A stretch of 64,000 bases of DNA from Chryseobacterium sp. JUb7 (GCF_024806495.1 NZ_JANUFF010000007.1:144307-208306), one strand, 5' to 3'; numbered from the stretch's first letter, positions 50,243-58,323 are shown. Program-made: numbers and translations. The notes: generated by a model from the letters alone, not told the origin.

Positions 50243-50857
50243 TTATCCAACTACCTGTTCAATTAATTCTAATCTTTTAACAATTGTTTTTTTATCCAAA
50301 ATAGTTCCCGGAGACAAGACTGCATTAGCTCCGATTTTAGAGTTATCGCCCACCAACGATCCAAATTTATTGGTATCTGTAGAAATTATGTGATCGTTAT
50401 ATTTAACAAAAATATTCTTTTCTTCCCTTTCATTGAAATGGTTGGCACAAATAGAGCCCGCTTCAAAATTCACATTTTTTCCAATGATACTATTACCAAT
50501 ATAATTGAAGTGTGCAATGGCAGAATTATCCAGGATTACAGATTGCTTAATCTCCGAACCTGGGCCAATATTAACAGTTTTTCCAAGAAATATCGGACCT
50601 CTTAAATAAGCATAGGAGCCAACACGACAATTATCACCGATTATTAGAGAACCTTTTAAAATGGCTCCCTGCTCAACTTCTGCAGATTTATGAATCGCTA
50701 CATTTCCATTTATAATATAATCTTCTGAAGATAAAGTCTTAATCTTTTCAATTATTAAACCTTCTAACTAATTGATTATTTCCCATGGAAATTTGTTTTC
50801 ACTAATAAAAACTTCTGAATCGAAATCACTGATAAAGTTTTTTATTTGAATCATCAT
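50243..50857 (-). pseudogene. Left-handed beta-helix (hexapeptide) acyl-/nucleotidyltransferase-like protein, interrupted by one in-frame TAG
   Basis: Read from ATG at 50857 the frame is open to the stop at 50243 except for a single TAG at 50768-50770 (codon 30), just after FPWEIIN. The frame is unchanged on both sides. After the TAG it continues through IHKSAEVEQGAILKG, IIGDNCRVGSYAYLRGP, NIGPGSEIKQSVILDNSAIAHFNYIG, SIIGKNVNFEAGSICANHFN, KFGSLVGDNSKIGANAVLSPGTIL and VKRLELIEQ. This is the beta-helix of GlmU/glucose-1-phosphate thymidylyltransferase-like C-terminal domains. Only the part from an internal ATG (50473) can be read as a normal frame. Either a recent nonsense mutation, a sequencing error or readthrough. 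It lies 12 bp downstream of miaA. Confidence 0.75.
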
Positions 50858-50869
50858 ATTATTGTTTTG

Positions 50870-51784
50870 CTATGTATTCTGGTTAATATATTCAATCAAA
50901 TTATTAAAATCATAGTCAGAATATCCCAACTGCAAATAGTGAATATCATCCGCTTTGCGATACCAGGTCAATTGACGTTTTGCATATCTCCTGCTGTTTT
51001 TCTTAATTTCAGAAATCGCAAAATCCAATTCCCATTCCCCGTTAAAATATTTGAAAAGTTCGGCATAACCAACCGTGTTCAAAGCCGTAAGATGTTTAAA
51101 CTTATCTAAACTTTTCACTTCTTCCAGCAGACCTTTCTCCATCATAATATCCACTCTCCTGTTGATTCTGTCGTACAATTCTTCTCTCGGAGCTTCAATT
51201 CCGATTCTGATCGTTTTAAAATCTCTGGAATCCTGTGAAACGGCAATTAATTCAGAATATTTTTTATCCGTCTGCCAGATGACATCAATAGCTCTCAAAA
51301 GCCTTCTGTGATTATGAAAATCTACAACCTCAAAATACTCTGGATCCAGCTCTTTCAATAGCTGTTGCAGTTTTTCAATACCTTCGTTTTCAAAAATATC
51401 CTGTAATTTTTTCTGATTGTTTTCGTCAGCTTCCGGCAAATCGTTCAGACCTTCAATCACCGCTTTTTCATACATCATACTTCCGCCAACCAAAATAACA
51501 GTATCGTAGTTTTCAAAAAGTTCGCTGAGCTTTTTTAAAGCATCCTCCTCATACTGGCCGATAGAATAATATTCTTCAACCGAAAGATTTCCAATAAAAT
51601 GATGAGGTGCTTCCGCCAATTCTTCCGGGGATGGAGAGGCGGTTCCGATTTTCATTTCCTTAAAAAACTGGCGCGAATCACAGGAAACAATTTCTGTATT
51701 GAAATGTTTAGCCAAATCAATCGCCAATCTCGTTTTTCCAATTCCGGTAGGCCCTACAACAGAAATTAAATTTTTCTTTTTCAC
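50870..51784 (-). CDS. miaA: tRNA dimethylallyltransferase MiaA
   Basis: 304 residues, usual length. It transfers a dimethylallyl group to A37 of tRNAs reading UNN codons. P-loop VVGPTGIGKTRLAIDLA, then CDSRQFFKEMKIGTASP and APHHFIG (substrate region), VGGSMMYEKAVIEGL, NHRRLLRAIDV, and the C-terminal SRRYAKRQLTWYRK. All expected blocks are present. It reads leftwards from the repeat-containing spacer shared with yicC; the interrupted beta-helix gene follows. Confidence 0.96.
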   Translation of the reverse strand: MKKKNLISVVGPTGIGKTRLAIDLAKHFNTEIVSCDSRQFFKEMKIGTASPSPEELAEAPHHFIGNLSVEEYYSIGQYEEDALKKLSELFENYDTVILVGGSMMYEKAVIEGLNDLPEADENNQKKLQDIFENEGIEKLQQLLKELDPEYFEVVDFHNHRRLLRAIDVIWQTDKKYSELIAVSQDSRDFKTIRIGIEAPREELYDRINRRVDIMMEKGLLEEVKSLDKFKHLTALNTVGYAELFKYFNGEWELDFAISEIKKNSRRYAKRQLTWYRKADDIHYLQLGYSDYDFNNLIEYINQNT

Positions 51785-51817
51785 AGCGCTAATTTACGAA
51801 AATGAGTTTATTTAATT

Positions 51818-51912
51818 GGCTGGAAGATGGAAGCCTGAGGCTGGAAGTTAAAATTGGATATAATTTATATATTAAGACAACCTTCCCGCTTCCTACATCC
51901 AACTTGCAGCCC
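51818..51912. repeat. Dispersed inverted repeat, GCTGGAAG family (copy 2)
   Basis: Left arm GGCTGGAAGATGGAAG and GGCTGGAAGTT; right arm CTTCCCGCTTCC ... CATCCAACTTGCAGCC. Sits between the divergent miaA and yicC genes, upstream of the yicC -7 element. Confidence 0.6.
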
Positions 51913-51946
51913 ATGCGACATTAGTTAAACTATAGACTTAAATGTT

Positions 51947-51954
51947 TATCTTTG
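51947..51954 (+). promoter_or_regulatory. -7 element TATCTTTG of yicC
   Basis: Exact TAnnTTTG match, 17 nt before the ATG at 51972. Confidence 0.5.
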
Positions 51955-51971
51955 TACGACAATAAAAAACT

Positions 51972-52829
51972 ATGATTTTATCAATGACCGGATTCGGCAG
52001 AGCCGAAGATGTTTTTGAAGGAAAAAAGATTACAATAGATATTAAATCACTGAATAGCAAAAGCTTTGATTTGAATATTAAAATTCCTTTGAGATATAAA
52101 GAAAAAGAATTTGAGGTAAGAAAAATTCTTAACGATAGAATAATCCGTGGAAAAGTAGACTGCTACATCAATATAGAGAATCTTGAAGAGACCAATGATG
52201 TGAAAATCAATAAAAGTTTGATTGATTCTTACATGAATGAGCTTCGTAATATTGCTTCTGACGGACCTGATTTTGAATATCTTAAAATGGCAGTAAGACT
52301 TCCAGACGCCATCACATCCAGACCGGACGAATTGTCGGAAGGTGAATGGGAAGCACTGGCAAAGATTGTAAATGCTGCTGTAGACCGTTTTGAAGAGTTC
52401 AGAAGAACAGAAGGCAAAATTTTGCACGAGGAATTAGAAAGAAATATTCAGAATATCGATAAAAACCTCTCTGAAGTCATTCCTTATGAAGAGGAAAGAA
52501 TTGTCGCTGTAAAAGAGCGTTATCAAAAATCTTTAAAAGAATTTGAAAATGTTGATGAAACGCGTTTCTATCAGGAAATGGCTTATTTCACAGAGAAACT
52601 TGATATTTCAGAAGAAAAAGTAAGACTTGCCCAGCATTTGAAATATTACAAGGAAGTAATGGATAATGAAGATTTCAATGGAAAAAAACTTGGATTCATT
52701 TCTCAGGAAATTGGTCGTGAGATTAATACATTAGGTTCCAAAGCCAATCATGCAGCCATTCAGAAACTGGTGGTGATGATGAAGGATGATTTAGAAAAAA
52801 TTAAAGAACAGACGTTAAACGTTTTGTAA
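51972..52829 (+). CDS. yicC: YicC/YloC family endoribonuclease
   Basis: 285 residues. It starts with the canonical MILSMTGFGRAE, followed by IDIKSLNSKSFDLNIKIP, and ends in QEIGREINTLGSKANHAAIQKLVVMMKDDLEKIKEQTLNVL, all highly conserved. YicC proteins are metal-dependent, homohexameric endoribonucleases involved in RNA turnover. First gene of a probable yicC-gmk unit, the same order as in many bacteria. Confidence 0.95.
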   Translation: MILSMTGFGRAEDVFEGKKITIDIKSLNSKSFDLNIKIPLRYKEKEFEVRKILNDRIIRGKVDCYINIENLEETNDVKINKSLIDSYMNELRNIASDGPDFEYLKMAVRLPDAITSRPDELSEGEWEALAKIVNAAVDRFEEFRRTEGKILHEELERNIQNIDKNLSEVIPYEEERIVAVKERYQKSLKEFENVDETRFYQEMAYFTEKLDISEEKVRLAQHLKYYKEVMDNEDFNGKKLGFISQEIGREINTLGSKANHAAIQKLVVMMKDDLEKIKEQTLNVL

Positions 52830-52830
52830 A

Positions 52831-52910
52831 AGTTATAAGTTATTAATGATGAGTTATGAGTTCCTTTTTTAACATGATTTCAATAGCTCATAACTTGTAA
52901 TTCATAATTA
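52831..52910. repeat. Imperfect inverted repeat between yicC and gmk
   Basis: AAGTTATTAATGATGAGTTATGAGTT on the left (broken here at 52831-52862) pairs with AGCTCATAACTTG and TAATTCATAATTA on the right (52885-52910). A low-complexity intergenic element. Confidence 0.5.
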
Positions 52911-52915
52911 AAAAA

Positions 52916-53479
52916 ATGGATAAAGTTATTATATTTTCAGCACCGTCGGGAAGCGGAAAAACTACATTAGTAAAACATTCTTTGGAAATATTTGATGAAC
53001 TTCAGTTCTCTATTTCATGTACCACAAGACAGCCCAGAGGAACCGAAGTTCATTCAGTAGATTATCATTTTTTGAGTCCTGATGAGTTCAGACAGAAAAT
53101 TTCGGAAGATGCTTTTGTAGAATTTGAAGAAGTATATACTGATAAATATTACGGTACTTTAAAATCTGAAGTCGAAAAAATCTGGAATCAGGGGAAAGTG
53201 GTTATTTTCGATGTTGATGTAAAAGGTGGTATTTCTTTAAAAAAATATTTTGGAGAAAAAGCGTTATCCATTTTCATTGAACCGCCTTCCATTGAAGAAT
53301 TGGAACGAAGATTGATTTCAAGAAACACAGATGATGCAGAAACCATCAAAACCCGTGTAGCAAAGGCAGAAGAAGAAATGTCCTATGCTAAAGAATTTGA
53401 TAAAATCGTGATTAATTCCGATTTGAATATTGCAAAAGAAGAAATAGAAAGTTTAATAAAAAATTTTATTGGGGGTTAA
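52916..53479 (+). CDS. gmk: Guanylate kinase
   Basis: 187 residues. It phosphorylates GMP with ATP. P-loop FSAPSGSGKTTLVKHS, GMP-binding blocks SISCTTRQPRGTEVHSVDYHFLS and EFEEVYTDKYYGTLKSEV, FDVDVKGG, and the lid LERRLISRNTDDAETIKTRV. Complete and of normal length. It is 86 nt after yicC with an inverted repeat between them. Confidence 0.97.
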   Translation: MDKVIIFSAPSGSGKTTLVKHSLEIFDELQFSISCTTRQPRGTEVHSVDYHFLSPDEFRQKISEDAFVEFEEVYTDKYYGTLKSEVEKIWNQGKVVIFDVDVKGGISLKKYFGEKALSIFIEPPSIEELERRLISRNTDDAETIKTRVAKAEEEMSYAKEFDKIVINSDLNIAKEEIESLIKNFIGG

Positions 53480-53480
53480 A

Positions 53481-53580
53481 GGCTGGAAGATGGATGATGG
53501 AAGTTTGAGGTTTAATAAAAAACGTCAAAATTCTAATTTCTAATTTCTAACTTCTAATTTCTGATTCTAAAACATTGAGG
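53481..53580. repeat. Repeat remnants between gmk and nadA
   Basis: A half copy of the GCTGGAAG family (53481-53507) followed by a TCTAATTTCTAACTTCTAAT low-complexity array (53528-53573), similar to the stretch at 29266-29303. Confidence 0.5.
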
Positions 53581-53585
53581 TTGAT

Positions 53586-54605
53586 ATGAGTACCGAAACA
53601 TTAGAAAAAGCTAAATCTGCGATTCCGGTAAGGGGATTTTTGGATATCAAAAACCTTATCATTCCTGAAGGTGAGGAATTGGTAAAAGCTATTCTTCAAC
53701 TCAAGGAAGAAAAGAATGCGGTGATTTTGGCGCATTATTACCAGCCCGGAGAAATTCAGGATATTGCTGATTTCTTAGGGGATTCTCTACAGTTGGCAAG
53801 GCAGGCAAAAGATACTGATGCTGACATGATCGTATTCTGCGGAGTTCATTTTATGGCTGAAGCAGCCAAAATCTTAAATCCTACAAAAAAAGTTGTTCTT
53901 CCTGATACTATGGCGGGATGCTCTTTAGCAGACGGCTGCTCAGGGGAAGGATTAAGAAAAATGCGTGAGCAGCACCCGAATGCTTTAATTGCAACCTATA
54001 TCAACTGTAACGCAGAAACTAAAGCTGAAAGTGATATCATTGTAACAAGCTCAAACGCAGAAACAGTAATTGAAGCTCTTCCGAAAGACAGACCGATTAT
54101 TTTCGCTCCGGATAAAAATTTGGGACGATATTTATCTCAAAAAACAGGTCGTGATATGATCCTTTGGGACGGAAGCTGTGTAGTTCATGAAGCTTTTTCA
54201 ATGGAGAGAATTGCGAAACAGCTGGCAGACAATCCGGATGCAAAATTAATTGCACACCCTGAAAGTGAAGAATCAGTTTTAAAACTGGCTCATTACATCG
54301 GTTCAACTTCAGCTCTTCTGAATTTCGTAGAACAGGATGACTGCCAAAGATTTATCATCGCTACAGAAGAAGGAATTCTTCACGAAATGAAAAAACGAGC
54401 GCCGCATAAAGAACTGATCCCTGCTCTGGTTTTTGATGAAAGCTGTAACTGCTCAGAATGTTTCTACATGAAGCGTAATACCATGCAAAAATTATATTTA
54501 TGCATGAAATATGAGCTTCCGGAAATTCTAATCGACGAAGAACTTCGTTTAAGAGCACTTAAGCCTATTGAAGCAATGCTCGATCTTTCGAAAAGTATAA
54601 AATAA
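53586..54605 (+). CDS. nadA: Quinolinate synthase NadA
   Basis: 339 residues. It condenses iminoaspartate with dihydroxyacetone phosphate to quinolinate for NAD synthesis, using a [4Fe-4S] cluster. Motifs: AVILAHYYQPGEIQDIADFLGDSLQLA, FCGVHFMAEAAKIL, LPDTMAGCSLADGC, SCVVHEAFS, AHPESEESVL, and the C-terminal CNCSECFYMKRNTMQKLYLCM. Three cysteines at the expected sites (in CGVHF/CSLAD, NCNAE region and CNCSEC) can bind the cluster. nadB and nadC are not in the window. Confidence 0.96.
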   Translation: MSTETLEKAKSAIPVRGFLDIKNLIIPEGEELVKAILQLKEEKNAVILAHYYQPGEIQDIADFLGDSLQLARQAKDTDADMIVFCGVHFMAEAAKILNPTKKVVLPDTMAGCSLADGCSGEGLRKMREQHPNALIATYINCNAETKAESDIIVTSSNAETVIEALPKDRPIIFAPDKNLGRYLSQKTGRDMILWDGSCVVHEAFSMERIAKQLADNPDAKLIAHPESEESVLKLAHYIGSTSALLNFVEQDDCQRFIIATEEGILHEMKKRAPHKELIPALVFDESCNCSECFYMKRNTMQKLYLCMKYELPEILIDEELRLRALKPIEAMLDLSKSIK

Positions 54606-54608
54606 ATG

Positions 54609-54638
54609 AAAAGCACTGTAAAAACAGTGCTTTTTTAT
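54609..54638. terminator. Bidirectional terminator, nadA/peptide cluster
   Basis: AAAAGCACTGT-aaaa-ACAGTGCTTTTTT; it serves nadA on the plus strand and the four peptide genes on the minus strand. Confidence 0.9.
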
Positions 54639-54640
54639 TG

Positions 54641-54835
54641 TTAGATCGGATCAATAATAGGACATCCTCTTGGGTCTGAAGGATCATAAAAATAAAGGCA
54701 AACCCTGCGGCCTCCTTTAAAATCCGTACAAATAGCACAACCGGTTGGTCCGCAATCTGAATCTACATTACAATCTGTTAAACCGCCTGTTATAGTTCTG
54801 AGATTTTTTCTGTCTAATTTTCTTAAATTTTTCAT
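54641..54835 (-). CDS. GG-leader cysteine-rich peptide 1 (bacteriocin-like)
   Basis: 64 residues. The leader MKNLRKLDRKNLRTITGG fits the Bacteroidota double-glycine leaders (MKNLKKLxRxxLKxIxGG) cut by C39 peptidase transporters. The mature ~46 residues would hold six cysteines (spacing 6, 5, 3, 10, 12) with CNVDSDCGPTGCAIC. It is most similar to peptide 4 at 55320. Last gene of a four-gene minus-strand cluster. No maturation enzyme or exporter is nearby. Antimicrobial or signalling roles are guesses. Confidence 0.75.
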   Translation of the reverse strand: MKNLRKLDRKNLRTITGGLTDCNVDSDCGPTGCAICTDFKGGRRVCLYFYDPSDPRGCPIIDPI

Positions 54836-54867
54836 AGTAATTTTATTTTGATTATTATTGGTAAAAT

Positions 54868-55053
54868 TTAGTCAGGAGCACATTCAAAACTAAGCAATAC
54901 CTTAGGTTTACAACATGCCGGCAAGGCATCATAATCAGCACATGATTTTGGAAATCCCGGACCATACGGTCCCGGTGGGCACACATAATTACAGATCGCC
55001 CCTCCGTTAATTGATTTCAAATTTTCTCTTTTTATTTTTATCAGATTTCTCAT
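54868..55053 (-). CDS. GG-leader cysteine-rich peptide 2 (bacteriocin-like)
   Basis: 61 residues: leader MRNLIKIKRENLKSINGG, then a Pro/Gly-rich core with six cysteines (21, 25, 38, 47, 48, 58): NYVCPPGPYGPG, KSCADYDALPACC, and a terminal SFECAPD. Paralogous to peptide 3 at 55060, sharing the pattern C-P-x-G-x-[FY]-G-P ... SC-x-x-Y ... LP-x-x-C. Lies 6 nt downstream of peptide 3. Confidence 0.75.
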   Translation of the reverse strand: MRNLIKIKRENLKSINGGAICNYVCPPGPYGPGFPKSCADYDALPACCKPKVLLSFECAPD

Positions 55054-55059
55054 GGTAAT

Positions 55060-55284
55060 TTATTTTAGAAGATCAATCGCTCCGATAGGCTGAAAACAAT
55101 CCATACTGACCAATACACACTTTCTGCAAGTTTCCGGAAGATTCCAGTAGGCTTCACAAGAATGTGTATCATTAGGTCCAAAAGCACCTGTGGGACATCC
55201 GTTACAATGTGAAATCGGCGGTATTCCGGCACCGTTAATCTGTTCTAGACTTTTTCTGTTTAGTTTCTGTAAGTTTTTTTTCAT
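55060..55284 (-). CDS. GG-leader-like cysteine-rich peptide 3 (bacteriocin-like)
   Basis: 74 residues: leader MKKNLQKLNRKSLEQINGAG, where the usual Gly-Gly is replaced by Gly-Ala-Gly, then six cysteines (27, 30, 43, 53, 56, 63) with CNGCPTGAFGPN, HSCEAYWNLPETC and SMDCF. Paralogue of peptide 2. The C-terminal tail is longer than in the others. Member of the four-gene cluster. Confidence 0.72.
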   Translation of the reverse strand: MKKNLQKLNRKSLEQINGAGIPPISHCNGCPTGAFGPNDTHSCEAYWNLPETCRKCVLVSMDCFQPIGAIDLLK

Positions 55285-55319
55285 AGTATAATTTTAATAG
55301 TCATGGTTAATTTGCTCTT

Positions 55320-55496
55320 TTAAAATGGGCATAATGATGGTTCAAAAAGAAACATGCAGGTTTTATTACCCGGTCTTAGCGTTACACACACTGCACAACC
55401 GGCAGGTCCGCAATCCAAATCAACCTGACAGTCATCCCCCTTACTACCAACGATAGATTTTAAATCGGGGCGTTCTAATTTTTTTAGTTTTTTCAT
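55320..55496 (-). CDS. GG-leader-like cysteine-rich peptide 4 (bacteriocin-like)
   Basis: 58 residues, read from the ATG at 55496. Leader MKKLKKLERPDLKSIVGS (Gly-Ser instead of Gly-Gly), then DDCQVDLDCGPAGCAVC and a C-terminal TCMFLFEPSLCPF. Six cysteines with spacing 6, 5, 3, 10, 9, nearly as in peptide 1. First gene of the minus-strand cluster and too short to be found by many gene callers. It is divergent from the threonine operon leader. Confidence 0.72.
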   Translation of the reverse strand: MKKLKKLERPDLKSIVGSKGDDCQVDLDCGPAGCAVCVTLRPGNKTCMFLFEPSLCPF

Positions 55497-55645
55497 AGAA
55501 TTTTAGTTTTATTTTGTTAACTTCTTTAAAAATAGAGAATTAAATCAATTAAATCACTAAATATTGATAAATATTATTTTATGTTAAATCATATTCAATA
55601 AATAATAATTAGTACAAAGCTTAATTTGTGTTTCAAAATAATTTG

Positions 55646-55653
55646 TACATTTG
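55646..55653 (+). promoter_or_regulatory. -7 element TACATTTG of the thr operon
   Basis: Exact TAnnTTTG match, with TTTG 17 nt upstream (55625-55628). It ends 11 nt before the leader-peptide ATG at 55665. Confidence 0.55.
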
Positions 55654-55664
55654 TTCAGGTAACA

Positions 55665-55769
55665 ATGAATTTTTTAAGAAACATATCTGATATTTCTATT
55701 CCGAATATTTCTATTTCGGAAGTATCTTTTGTTTCCATTATTGCTACAACAACTACAACTACCCCATAA
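55665..55769 (+). CDS. thrL: thr operon leader peptide
   Basis: 34 codons: after MNFLRNISDISIPNISISEV and SFVSIIA come six consecutive Thr codons (ACA ACA ACT ACA ACT ACC), then CCA and TAA. It also has seven Ile codons. This is the composition expected of a leader peptide that senses charged tRNA-Thr (and tRNA-Ile), as in the Escherichia coli thr operon. Position (11 nt after a -7 element, ~90 nt before thrA) fits. No protein function is expected. Confidence 0.8.
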   Translation: MNFLRNISDISIPNISISEVSFVSIIATTTTTTP

Positions 55770-55817
55770 CGGGGTACATTTTCACATATCATTTCCGGCA
55801 CCTGTGCTCTTTTTTTT
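55760..55817 (+). promoter_or_regulatory. Putative thr attenuator (hairpin TACCCC/GGGGTA and T8 tract)
   Basis: TACCCC-ATAAC-GGGGTA (55760-55776) covers the leader stop codon. Further on, GGCACCTGTGC precedes an eight-T tract (55810-55817). GGGT (55772-55775) could alternatively pair with ACCT (55800-55803). The exact competing structures are uncertain, but T-tract position and leader codons support transcription attenuation. Confidence 0.55.
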
Positions 55818-55859
55818 AAGAGTAAACATTCCATTATCTTTTAACTTCAAAAATCTTAA

Positions 55860-58313
55860 ATGATGAAAGTCCTGAAATTCGGCGGCACTTCTGTCGCCAA
55901 CTCAGAAAATATTCTGAAAGTAGAAAATATTATAAAAAAAGAATCTTCAACTCATCAGCTTGTTGTTGTAGTATCTGCATTACACGGCGTCACAGATACG
56001 TTAATAAAAGCGGCCGAAAATGCTTCTAAAAGCGATGAAGGCTATATTGAACTTATTAAAAAATTAGAAGAAAAACATTTAAACTTAGTTAAAGAAATCA
56101 TTCCCATTATGGAACAGAGTTCATGGCTGAGTTTTGTCAAAAAACACTTTAACGACATTGAGGATATTTGCAATGGAATATTCGTTTTAGGTGAATTCAC
56201 TGGAAAAATAAAAGACAGACTGACTTCTTATGGAGAATTTCTCTCCTCCAATATTATAGCTGCCCGATTGAATTTTGAAAGATTGGACTGTATCTGGATG
56301 AACTCTGCAGATTACATTAAAACCAATGATAACTTTACAAATGCTAAAGTAAATTTTAAAATTACAGAACACAGCCTCAACCAGTTTTTTAAAGAAAACC
56401 ACCATCAGATTATCGTTGCGCCAGGGTTTATTGCTAAAGATGAAAAAGGAAACGCAACCACTCTAGGAAGAGGCGGTTCAGATTATACCGCTTCCATTAT
56501 TGCAGCATCACTACAAGCTGAAGAACTCCAGATCTGGACAGATGTAAGCGGAATGATGACCGCTGATCCAAGGCTGGTTTCTGATGCAAAACCAATTTCC
56601 GAAATCTCTTATCAGGAAGCAATGGAGCTTTCTCATTTTGGGGCGAAAGTTCTGTATCCACCAACAATACAGCCGGTAATGATCAAAAATATTGATCTTC
56701 ATATTAAAAACACTTTTGATCCGGAAGCTCGCGGAACTCTTATTTCTTATAATTTAGAGAAATCAGATATTGAAAAACAGCAAATCGCGGTTGGAATTTC
56801 AAATATGTCAAAAATTGCTCTTCTTACTCTTGAAGGAAGTGGAATGGTGGGCATTCCAGGGATCTCGGCAAAATTATTCCAGTGTCTGAGTCAGGAAAAA
56901 ATTAATGTTATTCTTATCACTCAAAGTTCATCGGAGCATTCTATTACCATTGCTATTAATGAAAAAGATATTTTAAATGCTGAAAATGCAATTAACCTTT
57001 CATTTGAAGACGATTTACAGTTAAAAAGAATCTCACCTGTTAAAATAGAATCAGGGCTTTCTATTGTCGCTTTGGTAGGGGAAAACATGAAAAACAGAAG
57101 CGGTGTAAGTGCAAAGATGTTTGGATGCTTAGGAAATAACGGTATTAATATCAGGGCTATAGCTCAGGGATCTTCGGAAAGAAATATCAGTATCGTGATT
57201 TCAGATAAAGATATTAAAAAGGCCGTCAATGTCCTTCACGAAGAATTTTTTGAATCTGAGATCAAACAGGTGCATCTTTATATCTGTGGAACAGGAAATG
57301 TAGGGTCAAAACTGATCCAGCAAATTTTTGAGCAGAATAAATACCTTAGAGAAAATCTTTTAATCAATTTAAGAATTATAGGACTATCCAACAGCCGGAG
57401 AATGATTTTTTCAGACAAAGGAATTTCTGAGACGGAATATGATCATTGGATTGAAGATAGTCAGGAATCTTCTGTAGAGAAGTTTTCTCAGGAAATTATT
57501 GCCCGAAATTTGAGAAATTCTGTTTTTGTAGATATTACAGCGAGTTCAGAAGTTGTAAAAGCCTATGAAGACTTGTTAAAAAGAAGTGTAAACATCATCG
57601 CGTGCAATAAAATTGCAGCCTCTTCTGACTTTGAAAAATATAAAAATTTAAAAAATATCGCCCGCAACCACAGTTGTAAATTTTTCTTTGAAACAAATGT
57701 CGGAGCCGGGCTTCCTGTTATCGGAACCATTAATGACTTAATAAGAAGCGGCGACACCATCACTTCTATTAAAGCCGTATTAAGTGGAACATTGAATTTT
57801 GTTTTCAATAATTACAATGGAAATCAAACTTTTTCTGAAGTAGTTGCCCTTGCCCAAAAAGAAGGATTTACAGAACCGGACCCAAGATTAGACCTTGCGG
57901 GAACTGATGTTGCGAGAAAAATATTAATCTTAGCCAGGGAGTCTGGAAATGCTTTAGAATTTGATGAAATTGAAAATATAAGTTTTCTTCCCGAAGAATG
58001 TATGCAAGGTAGTGTTGATGATTTTTATAAGGCACTTACCCGATATGAAGATCATTTTAAAAGTTTATTTACTGAAGCTAAAAGTGATCATAAAATTTTA
58101 AAGTATGTTGCGGAATTTGAAAACGGCAAAGCAAAAGTCGGATTGCAGCACATAGCTCCTGAAAGTGATCTTTATCATCTATATGGAAAGGATAATATTG
58201 TCATTTTGAAAACCTCAAGATATTCTGAGCAACCGTTGGTCGTAAAAGGTGCAGGTGCAGGTGCTGAAGTGACAGCGAGTGGAGTTTTTGCAGATATTGT
58301 ACGTTCAATTTAA
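55860..58313 (+). CDS. thrA: Bifunctional aspartate kinase / homoserine dehydrogenase ThrA
   Basis: 817 residues, normal for the fused enzyme; ATG at 55860 or 55863. Domain order: aspartate kinase (about 1-290) with VLKFGGTSVANSENI, LGRGGSDYTASI and FGAKVLYPPTIQP; two ACT regulatory domains (about 310-460; GVSAKMFGCLGNNGINIRAIAQGSSERNISIVI); homoserine dehydrogenase (about 465-817) with ICGTGNVGS, ACNKIAAS, FFETNVGAGLPVIGTINDLIRSGD, GTLNFVF and the C-terminal GAGAGAEVTASGVFADIV. It catalyses the first and third steps from aspartate to threonine/methionine; threonine feedback through ACT is expected. Confidence 0.96.
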   Translation: MMKVLKFGGTSVANSENILKVENIIKKESSTHQLVVVVSALHGVTDTLIKAAENASKSDEGYIELIKKLEEKHLNLVKEIIPIMEQSSWLSFVKKHFNDIEDICNGIFVLGEFTGKIKDRLTSYGEFLSSNIIAARLNFERLDCIWMNSADYIKTNDNFTNAKVNFKITEHSLNQFFKENHHQIIVAPGFIAKDEKGNATTLGRGGSDYTASIIAASLQAEELQIWTDVSGMMTADPRLVSDAKPISEISYQEAMELSHFGAKVLYPPTIQPVMIKNIDLHIKNTFDPEARGTLISYNLEKSDIEKQQIAVGISNMSKIALLTLEGSGMVGIPGISAKLFQCLSQEKINVILITQSSSEHSITIAINEKDILNAENAINLSFEDDLQLKRISPVKIESGLSIVALVGENMKNRSGVSAKMFGCLGNNGINIRAIAQGSSERNISIVISDKDIKKAVNVLHEEFFESEIKQVHLYICGTGNVGSKLIQQIFEQNKYLRENLLINLRIIGLSNSRRMIFSDKGISETEYDHWIEDSQESSVEKFSQEIIARNLRNSVFVDITASSEVVKAYEDLLKRSVNIIACNKIAASSDFEKYKNLKNIARNHSCKFFFETNVGAGLPVIGTINDLIRSGDTITSIKAVLSGTLNFVFNNYNGNQTFSEVVALAQKEGFTEPDPRLDLAGTDVARKILILARESGNALEFDEIENISFLPEECMQGSVDDFYKALTRYEDHFKSLFTEAKSDHKILKYVAEFENGKAKVGLQHIAPESDLYHLYGKDNIVILKTSRYSEQPLVVKGAGAGAEVTASGVFADIVRSI

Positions 58314-58323
58314 AATAACAAAA

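Noticed and set aside
55497..55664. Search for a -7 element for the minus-strand peptide cluster
   Set aside because: The only near match (TAAGCTTTG) has an extra base; no confident promoter could be called.
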